Assembly (NCBI GenBank): GCA_030652805.1
Contig: JAUSPT010000076.1
Span: 1 to 41,295, forward strand
Origin: a bacterium
GTDB lineage: Bacteria > JAHJDO01
Reading direction: 5' to 3'
Length of the DNA: 41,295 bases
Under the pieces are notes generated by a model. That model saw only the letters and a program-made list of their open reading frames with translations. It searched no databases and was not told the origin of the DNA. The translations under genes were made by a program, and so were the position numbers. Below are positions 18,467 through 26,319 of this stretch, piece after piece. Each line of letters opens with the position of its first letter. The first letter of the stretch is position 1.

Positions 18467-18977
18467 ATTAGTATATCTAAAATTGGGTTTATTGAGTCTT
18501 TTGGTCTTTTTATTAACAGGGTGCGCTTGTATCCCCGGAGGTATTTCAGCTTCAAGTACGCCTCTTAACAATAGGCCATATCATATACTTGGGCATACCT
18601 CGGCAACTGATAGTAGATTTCTTATACTGGGATTTATACCAGTAACAGGAAGTAACTCAACAAGAGACGCGCTTAATGAGGCAATTAAGGATGCTGGAGC
18701 TGATGCGTTAATTGATGTAACGGTAGAAGCATATGGACAATGGTTTATACTATTTTCCAGGGTAGTAACAAAAGTAGAAGGAATTGGTATTCGGTTTGAG
18801 CATTATAAGCAAGAGCCTGAGAATATAGGCGTAAAGAGCAAAAATACGGATAGTGAAGCTATTGCAGATTATATTACAGAAGCAGTAAAAGAAAAGAGAG
18901 AAAGAGAGAGCAAAAAGCAAAAGCAGAAAACGGATCCTGAAAAAACGGGAATGTGGGATAAGATTAAAATTGATTAA
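18456..18977 (+). CDS. Small lipoprotein of unknown function
   Basis: The ATG at 18456 (173 residues) is chosen over 18417 because GAGAGGAG lies just upstream and the protein then starts with a lipoprotein signal: LGLLSLLVFLLTGC, lipobox LTGC with Cys23. It overlaps the PLD-like gene by 11 bases. The middle 'TRDALNEAIKDAGADALIDVTVEAYG' recalls the small TRL/DUF6567-type lipoproteins in which a repeated 'GADALIDVTV' strand is conserved. The C-terminus (about 135-173) is highly charged and helical, rich in Lys, Glu and Gln. An outer-membrane-attached protein is inferred. The family match is weak. Confidence 0.7.
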   Translation: MVTKLVYLKLGLLSLLVFLLTGCACIPGGISASSTPLNNRPYHILGHTSATDSRFLILGFIPVTGSNSTRDALNEAIKDAGADALIDVTVEAYGQWFILFSRVVTKVEGIGIRFEHYKQEPENIGVKSKNTDSEAIADYITEAVKEKRERESKKQKQKTDPEKTGMWDKIKID

Positions 18978-18992
18978 CGTAGGAGCTCAAAA

Positions 18993-20387
18993 ATGAAAGC
19001 ACATAGCAAGTATTTGACAATCCTGTGTTTATTTCTGGTAGTTTCAATAGTTGGTTGCGGCGTAATTAAGAAACGTCCATCTAACGATCTTATTCGAGGC
19101 GCGTTAAAGTACAAATTACCTCCAGCGCTGAAAATAGTAGATTTGAAAGCAGATGAATGGAGTTCATCAGGTAAACTCGGAGAAATTATCACTATTTTTT
19201 CTGCGCAGGTTATTCCTAAAGAAGACCTTGTAGAACAGGTCGATTATATTGAAGGGACTTCCATTGTAAAGATTGTTTTTCCAAAAACAAAAAGCGTTCC
19301 AATTAGTGGTAAGGCGTTTGCCAAACAATTTGGAGATCAATGGGAAGTTCAAGTAGAAATTAGCGAAAAGCACAAAGTGCTGTATTTTGTAGAAGAACCA
19401 ATATCAAAATATCAACCGGCAATTCTAGCAGGAAGCAAAGAAGCAGAGAAATTAAAATTAGCGGAGATAAACAAAAATTTGCTTATAGAGTCTAAAAAAC
19501 TTGATGCAGAAAAGAAGTTGGAAGAAAAAAAAGAGCAAATAAGACAGCAACAGCTTGAAGAAGAAGGACAAAGGGATCTTGTTTTACGAAGCAAAATGTT
19601 CTCAGCAATAATCAATGCACCAGGTCTTGTTGGAGGGCCAGAGAAAAAGATACGCGATTGGTATATCTTTATTGAAAACAAAGATCCTAAAAAACTTCTT
19701 TTTACCGGTACTATTATTAAAGAACTTATAATTGGTGGATCTGTCCCTTTTTCGGGTAGAATTGAAAAGGGTGGGATAGCAGTCTTGGAAACAGTTGCCG
19801 ATGACGAAACAAAAAATATTATACTTAACCAGGTAGATGTAACCGGCCGTGTGACAGGAAGATACTTTGCTTTTATGCCAATATCAGAAAATAAGGCAAA
19901 AGAAGTAAAAGGAACATTAGAATATATGAAAGCATGGGGCGAAAGAGATTTTATTATTAAAACACTGAGTAAAGAGGACGCCATACTACTTCTTGATCAA
20001 ACTGAGTATTATACTCCAAAGGGAACAGCAACGAATTCAAGTTATCAAGATCATTCTATGATGTTAGATAATGATTTTAGTACATGGCAGCGTTTAGGTG
20101 ATAAAACTGGATGGCTTAATGTTTATTTTAAAACGCCGCAAAAATGTATGGGAATTTTGTTATACAGACCCGGTTCCAAAACAATAATCAAATCCGCAAA
20201 TATAAAGATTAATAATGGGAAAAGGATTTCCTTCTCAACTACAGCAGAAAAAGGGAGTCTTTTAATTCCTTTCACAAAAGAGGAATCTATTAAAAACATT
20301 AGGATAAATATTATCCAATCGGATAAAATCACTGGATTTGCAGAAATAGTTTTTATTTCTCGCTTGAAAGATAATAAGGGAAACTAA
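18993..20387 (+). CDS. Lipoprotein with coiled coil and discoidin-like C-terminal domain
   Basis: 464 residues, ATG behind AGGAG. A lipoprotein signal ends with IVGC (Cys22). Residues about 30-135 form a small alpha/beta domain I do not recognise. Residues about 150-200 are a charged coiled coil rich in Lys, Glu and Gln. The C-terminal part (about 335-455) looks like an F5/8 type C (discoidin) jelly-roll: 'GTATNSSYQDHSMMLDNDFSTWQRLG..GWLNVYFKTPQKCMGILLYRPG' is the familiar opening in which a tally of solvent-exposed strands binds sugar or lipid. It is placed between a small lipoprotein and a polytopic protein in the same operon, so it is likely an exposed or periplasmic binding protein. Function is not known. 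Confidence 0.75.
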   Translation: MKAHSKYLTILCLFLVVSIVGCGVIKKRPSNDLIRGALKYKLPPALKIVDLKADEWSSSGKLGEIITIFSAQVIPKEDLVEQVDYIEGTSIVKIVFPKTKSVPISGKAFAKQFGDQWEVQVEISEKHKVLYFVEEPISKYQPAILAGSKEAEKLKLAEINKNLLIESKKLDAEKKLEEKKEQIRQQQLEEEGQRDLVLRSKMFSAIINAPGLVGGPEKKIRDWYIFIENKDPKKLLFTGTIIKELIIGGSVPFSGRIEKGGIAVLETVADDETKNIILNQVDVTGRVTGRYFAFMPISENKAKEVKGTLEYMKAWGERDFIIKTLSKEDAILLLDQTEYYTPKGTATNSSYQDHSMMLDNDFSTWQRLGDKTGWLNVYFKTPQKCMGILLYRPGSKTIIKSANIKINNGKRISFSTTAEKGSLLIPFTKEESIKNIRINIIQSDKITGFAEIVFISRLKDNKGN

Positions 20388-20414
20388 AATAAGAATAAAC
20401 AAGCAGGAGGGAAA

Positions 20415-20891
20415 ATGGAACAAAAAAAGGTTAAAAAATTTTCGCATTCGCTTTTTGGAATTATCCTTATTTGTTTTTTATTACCGTTTATAAGTGTTTC
20501 TTGTAACGGTCAGAAGTGTCTAACTTTAAGTGGGAGACAACTGATTACTGGCACAACTATTAAATATCCAAGTGGATTTGGTTATACCCAAGAGCAGAAA
20601 ATAGATGGAGAGCCACTGGCACTAATAGTCTTTCTGTGCGCTACTGGTGGTTTATTATTGAGCTTTGCAAAACATAAAAGCGGAATTATCGGCACTACAA
20701 TCAGTGGCGTTGCTGGCTTAATAGCCCTTTTGTCGCTTAAAGGAAAACTTAACAATGATATTGCAAGGGAAGGTATGGGATCTTATTTTGAATATCTTAT
20801 AGGATATCAACTAATGTTGCTGTGCTTTCTTTTAGCTATAGGCTTAAGTATTTATCTTATTATAAATTATAAAGGGAACGAAAAGTTGTGA
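20415..20891 (+). CDS. Four-helix membrane protein of unknown family
   Basis: 158 residues, ATG behind CAGGAGGG. Four hydrophobic segments are visible: about 10-30 (LFGIILICFLLPFISVSC), 68-86 (ALIVFLCATGGLLLSF), 93-108 (IIGTTISGVAGLIALLSL) and 130-152 (YQLMLLCFLLAIGLSIYLII). The loop after helix 1 contains 'SCNGQKCLTLSGRQLITG', which would face outward. The 'PFISVSCNG' opening followed by a soluble loop and three helices is often seen in small bacterial envelope proteins annotated only as hypothetical. The stop codon overlaps the next gene's GTG. Confidence 0.7.
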   Translation: MEQKKVKKFSHSLFGIILICFLLPFISVSCNGQKCLTLSGRQLITGTTIKYPSGFGYTQEQKIDGEPLALIVFLCATGGLLLSFAKHKSGIIGTTISGVAGLIALLSLKGKLNNDIAREGMGSYFEYLIGYQLMLLCFLLAIGLSIYLIINYKGNEKL

Positions 20892-21112
20892 GTGATGGTT
20901 GGGGCGTTTTTTATTGTATTTGTTTTTTGATTTATTTCATTCCTACGTTTGTTGCGTTTTCCAGAGACCATGAAAATAAGGGGTGGATTACGTTGGTTAA
21001 TATCATAATTGGTTGGACTGGTCTTGGTTGGCTAGCAGTGCTTCTCTGGGCAGGATTAGGAAATAAAGCGCAGAGGATTAAATCTTCTAATGAAGGGTCG
21101 AATGAGAAATGA
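20888..21112 (+). CDS. Superinfection-immunity (Imm, PF14373-like) membrane protein
   Basis: 74 residues starting at a GTG that overlaps the previous stop (GTGA). The pattern 'FYCICFLIYFIPTFVAFSRDHENKGWITLVNIIIGWTGLGWLAVLLWA' is the core of the phage T4 Imm family: two helices, a short charged loop with 'H.NKGWI..LN', and the GWTGLGW signature. In T4 the protein blocks DNA entry of a second phage. Most bacterial members occur in small envelope operons without phage context, and their role is not known. Here there is no phage gene nearby, so either a defence role or a general membrane role is possible. It is the last gene before the 20-bp repeat. Confidence 0.8.
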   Translation: MSDGWGVFYCICFLIYFIPTFVAFSRDHENKGWITLVNIIIGWTGLGWLAVLLWAGLGNKAQRIKSSNEGSNEK

Positions 21113-21130
21113 TGAAAAGAAAGGACAGTT

Positions 21131-21150
21131 TTAGATGAGATTATTTAAAA
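21131..21150 (+). repeat. Left copy of 20-bp direct repeat flanking the AlbA_2 gene
   Basis: TTAGATGAGATTATTTAAAA occurs here and again, identical, at 22511-22530. The two copies are 1380 bases apart and bracket a single gene. The right copy covers the start codon and first codons of the second giant gene. The left copy retains the strong AAAGGA site (about 21118-21124) at proper spacing. The pair indicates insertion or local duplication. Confidence 0.85.
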
Positions 21151-21170
21151 TGTATTGGTTTAGATATTAA
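21135..21170 (+). pseudogene. Abandoned start of the second DUF3857 giant gene
   Basis: ATG at 21135 follows AAAGGA by a normal distance and reads MRLFKMYWFRY before a stop at 21168-21170. The first five residues equal those of the protein at 22515 (MRLFK). It is the original 5' end, cut off from its body by the inserted regulator gene. Confidence 0.7.
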
Positions 21171-21174
21171 AATT

Positions 21175-22518
21175 ATGAAAACCGAAGAATTAAAGCTCAT
21201 AATCAAAGAAGGCGAAGGCTTAACGGTTGAGTTTAAGGAGAAATACACCTCAAAGATTAATCGTGATATTGTTGCTTTTGCCAATTCAAAAGGCGGATTG
21301 TTGCTTCTTGGAGTTAACGACAGTGGGAAAATAGTCGGTGAGATGCTAACGAACAAGATGAAATCTGAAATAAATACGATTGCCAGAAATTGTGAGCCGT
21401 CAATCCACATTAAGAAAATTCAGCAGGCTGAAGAGATTGTTGTTGTTGAGATCGCCGAAGGAGATGAAAAGCCGTATAGCTGTTCCGCTGGATATTTCCG
21501 CAGGCTTGACGCTGTTACGCAGAAGATGACACAACGAGAAGTGCACTCTATCTTCCGTGAGACGGGTACTATTTCTTTCGAGGACATCACTTGCAAAGAT
21601 TTAAGCCTTAATGATATTTCATTTAAAAAAGTAAAATCATTTCTGCAGGTAGCGAATACATCCTATAAGGTTAGCAAAGCAAATATTCCTTCTTTTCTTA
21701 CAAGTCTAAGCATATATAGGAAAGGCAAAATCAGTAATGCAGGGACGTTGATGTTTGCGTCTAAAGTTAAGAGATTTATCCCTCATGCAGAAAGTATTCT
21801 AGGAGCTTTTAAGGGAAGGGATAAGACGAATATTTACGACCGCAAAGATGTTCAGGATGATTTATTGACGCAATTTAATGAAGCTGAGACTTTTCTTAAG
21901 AAACATTTAAACGTAAGGAGCGAAATAAAAGGATTTAACCGTCAGGATATTTATGAAATTCCTCTGGACGCCTTAAGGGAAGCGGTAGTTAATGCGATAG
22001 TTCATCGAAATTATAGCATAAAAGGCACGAGTATATATGTAAGGATTTATGATGATCGCTTGGAGATAGAAAATCCCGGCGGGTTGCCTGATGGCGTTAC
22101 AAAGCATAATTTCGGTAAATCATCAGTAAGAAGAAATCCAATTATTGCGGATTTATTCCACCGCATGGGTAAGGTTGAACGTATGGGCTCTGGAATTGAT
22201 CGTATGAGAGATCTTATGCGTGAAGCCGGTCTGAAAGAGCCTGTGTTTGAAATGGGTGGGTTTTTCCGTGTTATCTTCTATCGCGACCCACGCTATTCGC
22301 TTAAAGTTGGAGAAACTAGGGAGAAAACTAGGGAGAAAACTAGGGAGAAAATATTGCGGTTGATGCAAGAAAATCCCGGGGTTACCACGAAAGAATTGAC
22401 TGGAATGGTCGGGATAACTTCCAAAGGAATAGAATGGCATATCAAAAAGCTAAAAAAAGAAGGCTTTATTAAGCGTATCGGCTCGGCAAAAGGTGGACAC
22501 TGGGAAATAATTAGATGA
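21175..22518 (+). CDS. AlbA_2 (Schlafen-like)/HATPase transcriptional regulator
   Basis: 447 residues. N-terminal AlbA_2 domain (about 12-125): 'EGLTVEFKEKY', 'DIVAFANSKGGLLLLGVNDSGKIVG', then 'RRLDAVTQKMTQREVHSIFRE'. A HATPase_c_4-like domain follows (about 255-345) with 'LREAVVNAIVHRNYSIKG' and 'ENPGGLPDGVT'. The C-terminus (about 385-447) is a winged helix: 'ILRLMQENPGVTTKELTGMVGITSKGIEWHIKKLKKEGFIKR'. These proteins, often mis-labelled RecG-like, are taken as DNA-binding regulators and are frequent near mobile or defence genes. There is no clear ribosome site before the ATG. The TGA overlaps the next gene's ATG. The gene lies between exact 20-bp repeats and seems to be a recent arrival. 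Confidence 0.85.
   Translation: MKTEELKLIIKEGEGLTVEFKEKYTSKINRDIVAFANSKGGLLLLGVNDSGKIVGEMLTNKMKSEINTIARNCEPSIHIKKIQQAEEIVVVEIAEGDEKPYSCSAGYFRRLDAVTQKMTQREVHSIFRETGTISFEDITCKDLSLNDISFKKVKSFLQVANTSYKVSKANIPSFLTSLSIYRKGKISNAGTLMFASKVKRFIPHAESILGAFKGRDKTNIYDRKDVQDDLLTQFNEAETFLKKHLNVRSEIKGFNRQDIYEIPLDALREAVVNAIVHRNYSIKGTSIYVRIYDDRLEIENPGGLPDGVTKHNFGKSSVRRNPIIADLFHRMGKVERMGSGIDRMRDLMREAGLKEPVFEMGGFFRVIFYRDPRYSLKVGETREKTREKTREKILRLMQENPGVTTKELTGMVGITSKGIEWHIKKLKKEGFIKRIGSAKGGHWEIIR
22315..22350 (+). repeat. 12-bp tandem repeat, three copies, inside the AlbA_2 gene
   Basis: ACTAGGGAGAAA is repeated exactly at 22315, 22327 and 22339, with part of a fourth copy before it. It encodes T-R-E-K units (REKTREKTREK) in the linker just before the winged helix. 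As a multiple of three, copy-number change would lengthen the linker without breaking the frame. Confidence 0.9.
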
Positions 22519-22530
22519 GATTATTTAAAA
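22511..22530 (+). repeat. Right copy of 20-bp direct repeat flanking the AlbA_2 gene
   Basis: It is identical to 21131-21150. It contains the TGA of the AlbA_2 gene and the ATG of the giant gene in ATGA overlap. No good ribosome-binding site lies before this ATG, unlike the left copy. Confidence 0.85.
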
Positions 22531-25500
22531 ATTTCGCTCTAGTAATACTTATATGCTTAATAACAGCAAACGCAACTGCTGATTCTTTGTCTCGAGGCTG
22601 GAAGGCTCTTTATCAGAACAGGTATGACGAAGCCATTGAATATTTCTCTAAAGACATTGGCCAGAATAAAAATGCAGTGTCTGCATATGAGGGGATGGCT
22701 TTTGCCTATGAAGCCAGAGGTAAATATGACGAGATGCTGAATAGCTGGCTGAAAATATTAAAGGAGGATCCTGATTCTGCAAGAAGCACGGTTATATTGC
22801 AAAGCATGTTGAACTCATCTAACAAGTTTAATAAGTTAACGGATTATAAAAAAGCTATTAAGGTTCTTGCGAAGACATTAAAAAAAGGAATAAGTAATCA
22901 GAGAAACAAGTTTCTCATAAAACAGGTTATTGTAAAATTCTATAACCTCACTCATCAGTTAAAAAAGGCTGAAAAAATATATGCTTCTTTTGGATATGTA
23001 ACTGAATGGGCAGTAATAGGTCCGTTTGGCAGATTTGGACGCTCATGTTTCTATGAGGAATTTCCTCCAGAACAAGAGATCAAATTCGATGCCAGTTATC
23101 AGGGATATACCGGAGAGATTCGCTGGAGACGTTTTGATGGCATCTTCAGAAATGGCTTAGTCGACTTTAAACAGATAGTTAAGCCAAATGTTGGATGTGC
23201 TTATGCGCTGACGTTTATATATTCTCCTTTTAGGCAGGATGTGATTTTCAAGCTCCAAACACCGCATGCTTGGAAAGCATGGGTCAACTATCAATGCGTC
23301 TCTGTATGTGACAGATATAAGAATTTCTATCCTCTTACTAATTCGTTTCCTGTTTCCCTGGAGGAAGGGTGGAATTCTCTGCTTATCAAGTCTGTTTGTG
23401 ATGTAGAATTAGGCAGCTGGACACTTAAGTTAAGAGTAACTGACCTGAAAGAAAAAAACTGTACAAATCTAAAGTTTACGGATAACTTATCAACTGCGTC
23501 ATTGCGAGGAGTTCCAAAAGTCCCGAAAGCTTTCGGGAGTACGACGTGGCAACCTGAAACTGAGTTGCTTCGGGAGTCTCTCCCTCGCAATGATATTGAA
23601 TGTTTAGATGATAAAGCGCTGAATTATTACTATACCGGCATGCTTCTTTATTTCCAAGGACTGCAAGATAAGGGGATAAAATACCTAAAGAATGCGGTAG
23701 AGCTTCAGCCCAAATTCTCAGGATTTTTGTATGCAATCGGCAAGACGTATGAACAAGCCAGATTTCTCCCAAAAATAGAAAGAGAAAACAAAGCAAAGGA
23801 TTTTTACAATAAAGTTATCGAATATGACAGCCAGTATGTACCCGCTTTAGGAGCCCTGGGCCTATATTTTGAGAGAAACAAGTTGTATGAAGAAGCAATA
23901 GAGAAATTTAGACATACAATAAAAATAAATTCTGAGTTTGCTCATGGCTATGTTGATCTTGGAAGAGTTTACAGGAATAGAGGATGGGATTTAGAAGCCA
24001 CAAAATCCATTGATTTTGCTTTAAAAATCAATCCAGAGCTAAAAGATGCCTTAGTGCTTAAAGCAAAGTTATACACTGACAGAACCCAGTTTAATAAAGC
24101 AGAAAGGATCTATAAAAAAATCGGCAATATACCTGTCTCTTTATTACTCAGGCAAGGCAAATATGATCAGGCAGTAGAGCAATATAATGCCAGTATAAAA
24201 GCTAATCCATTGAGAACAGATCTACGGCTGGAATTGGGTAGATTATATTCTAAATTGGGAGACCAGAGAGGCGCATACAAACAGTATAAAGATATTCTGG
24301 ACATTATACCAACATACAGTATGTGCTATAAACTATTGGGAACCCTCCTCTATGCTGAGCATATGACTAATAGTGCAATAGAAGCATGGGAATCTGCCTT
24401 AAAGCTTAATCCACGTGATTATGAACTCAGAAACCTGTTAGCTGAAATAAAAACAAGTACAGCACCCTATACTTTAAAGAAATTTAATACAGTAAAACTA
24501 ATTTCGGATAATAAAGATCTGAGCGAACTTCCCAATGCCTACACTGCTGCTTTATATAATGGGAAGGTTATAATTCTTAATACAGACGGCAGTTACAAGG
24601 AGATAGTACACAGGATAGTTAAAATCCTCAGTGAAATAGGGATAGAAAAATATGGTGAAATTTACATCCCTGGGAACCTGGAAGAATTAAGGGTATTCCT
24701 TAAAGACGGAACAATATTGGAACCTGTAAAGATAAAGGGGAAAAATACCTACTCTATTCATGGATTAGAGAAGGATGCAGTGATAGAGTATAAATATACA
24801 GTCGAACATAAATCATATAATATTGCTAAAGATTATTTTAGATTACCTCCATTCTATTTCCAGGCATTTAATGAAGCTCTCCTCTGGTCTCGTTATACCG
24901 TAATATTACCCTCAGACATTAATGTGTCATATATATCTAAAAATTTAGGGGGGAACATAGTAAAGGAAGAAAAAAACTTGGAAGGCAATAAAAAACTTGT
25001 TCAGTTCGAATGCCATAACATTCCAGGTGTTACAGAAGAGGTTATGATGCCTCCAGAAGAAGATGTATTACCAAATATTATTATAACGGCTTCTATGAAA
25101 TTGGATAAAGTGAGTGATCTATACAGAAGTTTAATTATGGGAACATCTGTTGTTACGTCTATACTTAAAGACACAACTTATGAAATTATAAAGGCTTGTA
25201 ACACCCCTCATGAAAAGGCAGAGGCAATATACTACTATATAAACAGGACTATTAAACATAACAGCGCTAAGTTTGAACCTGCAATATCTACGTTAGCAGA
25301 AAAAAGTGGAAATAAAGCTATTTTGCTAAAAGTAATGTTGGATATAGCAGGGCTGGATGCAACTTATGTTCTTGTAAGACCCAATACATTTGCAAAAATG
25401 GCTACACCCTATTATGGCGCTTTTTCAACACCACTTGTAAAACTTAATCTTCAGGGGAACAATGTTTGGCTTGACATAAGCAACAAATATCTTAAGTTTG

Positions 25501-26276
25501 GCGAAATTTCTTCGAGTTTAACAAATGGAGATGCACTTGTTTTTAATACAACTAATTATCAGACATGCAAAACTCCTCCCTTGGATCTTTCAGCTAATGG
25601 CGCAGAAACAAGTCTAGTTATAAATATTAACAGAGATATTAACGGAAAATCTGATTGTTTGGCAGAGGAAACCTATCCGGGCAATTTATCCGGTTTATTT
25701 CGCCTTGTTTTTCTTGAGGGCATAGAAAAAAATCTATGGGGTAAATATATTGAAAAAGGTCTGGCAAACTCCTTTGGAGAGCCTGTATTAGAAAAGGCAG
25801 AATTCCCAAATATAGATAATCCTGAAGAGCCATTTCGTATAAAATATAAATTCAAGATATCCGATTTTCTCCAACAGGTATCGGGACAAGATGATGAGTT
25901 TATATTCAACCCTATTCCTTTTAAACTTGAACTCAGCAAAAAATATATACAAAAAACCCAGCGAAAATTCCCAATCAAAATAAAGCTTGAATTTACTCCT
26001 CTATATCTAGATCAGCAGTTTGATATAAATATCCCTGACAATTTTATCATTAAGGATACGCCTCAAGATATTACTGAAGAGAGTAAATTTGGTAAATATC
26101 TAGTTAAATTTACTTTCAATAAGAACACACTGAAAGTAAAACAGCACTTTGAACTTTTCCCTCAAGAAATCTCTGCCTTGGATTATCCCAAGTTTGTAGA
26201 TTTCTGCCGCAGGATTGATGCTCTGGAAAAGAAAACTATTTCGCTTCAGATAAAAACGGTCTCTGAGATAAAATAA
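22515..26276 (+). CDS. Exported TPR/jelly-roll/DUF3857 protein with inactive transglutaminase-like domain
   Basis: 1253 residues with a signal peptide (NFALVILICLITANATA) followed at once by TPR-type helices. The layout matches the protein at 14151-17882: jelly-roll (about 165-312; 'WAVIGPFGRF...EFPPEQEI...GWNSLLIKS'), TPR repeats (about 370-655), DUF3857 (about 690-845; 'KILSEIGIEKYGEIYIPGN') and a transglutaminase-like fold. The catalytic Cys aligns with Ser931 (EKSGNKA) and the His with Thr972 (FSTPLV); only Asp987 (VWLD) remains. It is thus probably a non-catalytic partner or substrate-binding protein. Residues about 328-360 are encoded by a palindromic repeat. The start overlaps the AlbA_2 stop, and translation now seems to depend on that gene. 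Confidence 0.85.
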   Translation: MRLFKNFALVILICLITANATADSLSRGWKALYQNRYDEAIEYFSKDIGQNKNAVSAYEGMAFAYEARGKYDEMLNSWLKILKEDPDSARSTVILQSMLNSSNKFNKLTDYKKAIKVLAKTLKKGISNQRNKFLIKQVIVKFYNLTHQLKKAEKIYASFGYVTEWAVIGPFGRFGRSCFYEEFPPEQEIKFDASYQGYTGEIRWRRFDGIFRNGLVDFKQIVKPNVGCAYALTFIYSPFRQDVIFKLQTPHAWKAWVNYQCVSVCDRYKNFYPLTNSFPVSLEEGWNSLLIKSVCDVELGSWTLKLRVTDLKEKNCTNLKFTDNLSTASLRGVPKVPKAFGSTTWQPETELLRESLPRNDIECLDDKALNYYYTGMLLYFQGLQDKGIKYLKNAVELQPKFSGFLYAIGKTYEQARFLPKIERENKAKDFYNKVIEYDSQYVPALGALGLYFERNKLYEEAIEKFRHTIKINSEFAHGYVDLGRVYRNRGWDLEATKSIDFALKINPELKDALVLKAKLYTDRTQFNKAERIYKKIGNIPVSLLLRQGKYDQAVEQYNASIKANPLRTDLRLELGRLYSKLGDQRGAYKQYKDILDIIPTYSMCYKLLGTLLYAEHMTNSAIEAWESALKLNPRDYELRNLLAEIKTSTAPYTLKKFNTVKLISDNKDLSELPNAYTAALYNGKVIILNTDGSYKEIVHRIVKILSEIGIEKYGEIYIPGNLEELRVFLKDGTILEPVKIKGKNTYSIHGLEKDAVIEYKYTVEHKSYNIAKDYFRLPPFYFQAFNEALLWSRYTVILPSDINVSYISKNLGGNIVKEEKNLEGNKKLVQFECHNIPGVTEEVMMPPEEDVLPNIIITASMKLDKVSDLYRSLIMGTSVVTSILKDTTYEIIKACNTPHEKAEAIYYYINRTIKHNSAKFEPAISTLAEKSGNKAILLKVMLDIAGLDATYVLVRPNTFAKMATPYYGAFSTPLVKLNLQGNNVWLDISNKYLKFGEISSSLTNGDALVFNTTNYQTCKTPPLDLSANGAETSLVININRDINGKSDCLAEETYPGNLSGLFRLVFLEGIEKNLWGKYIEKGLANSFGEPVLEKAEFPNIDNPEEPFRIKYKFKISDFLQQVSGQDDEFIFNPIPFKLELSKKYIQKTQRKFPIKIKLEFTPLYLDQQFDINIPDNFIIKDTPQDITEESKFGKYLVKFTFNKNTLKVKQHFELFPQEISALDYPKFVDFCRRIDALEKKTISLQIKTVSEIK
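23499..23593 (+). repeat. Palindromic repeat element inside a coding sequence
   Basis: The outer arms TCATTGCGAGGAG (23499-23511) and TCCCTCGCAATGA (23581-23593) are inverted copies. A perfect 18-bp palindrome TCCCGAAAGCTTTCGGGA lies at 23521-23538, and GGCAACCT/AGTTGCTT forms another hairpin. The element keeps the frame of the host gene open and encodes about 32 residues between the jelly-roll and the TPR region, where the paralogue has unrelated residues. This resembles the protein-embedded palindromic elements known in Rickettsia. Confidence 0.8.
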
Positions 26277-26319
26277 CTATTTTTTAACAGAAAAGATAAT
26301 TGTGTGTAAGAGATTAACT

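Noticed and set aside
22315-22350. Possible CRISPR-like repeats
   Set aside because: The units are directly adjacent, 12 bases long and without spacers; they encode a protein linker.
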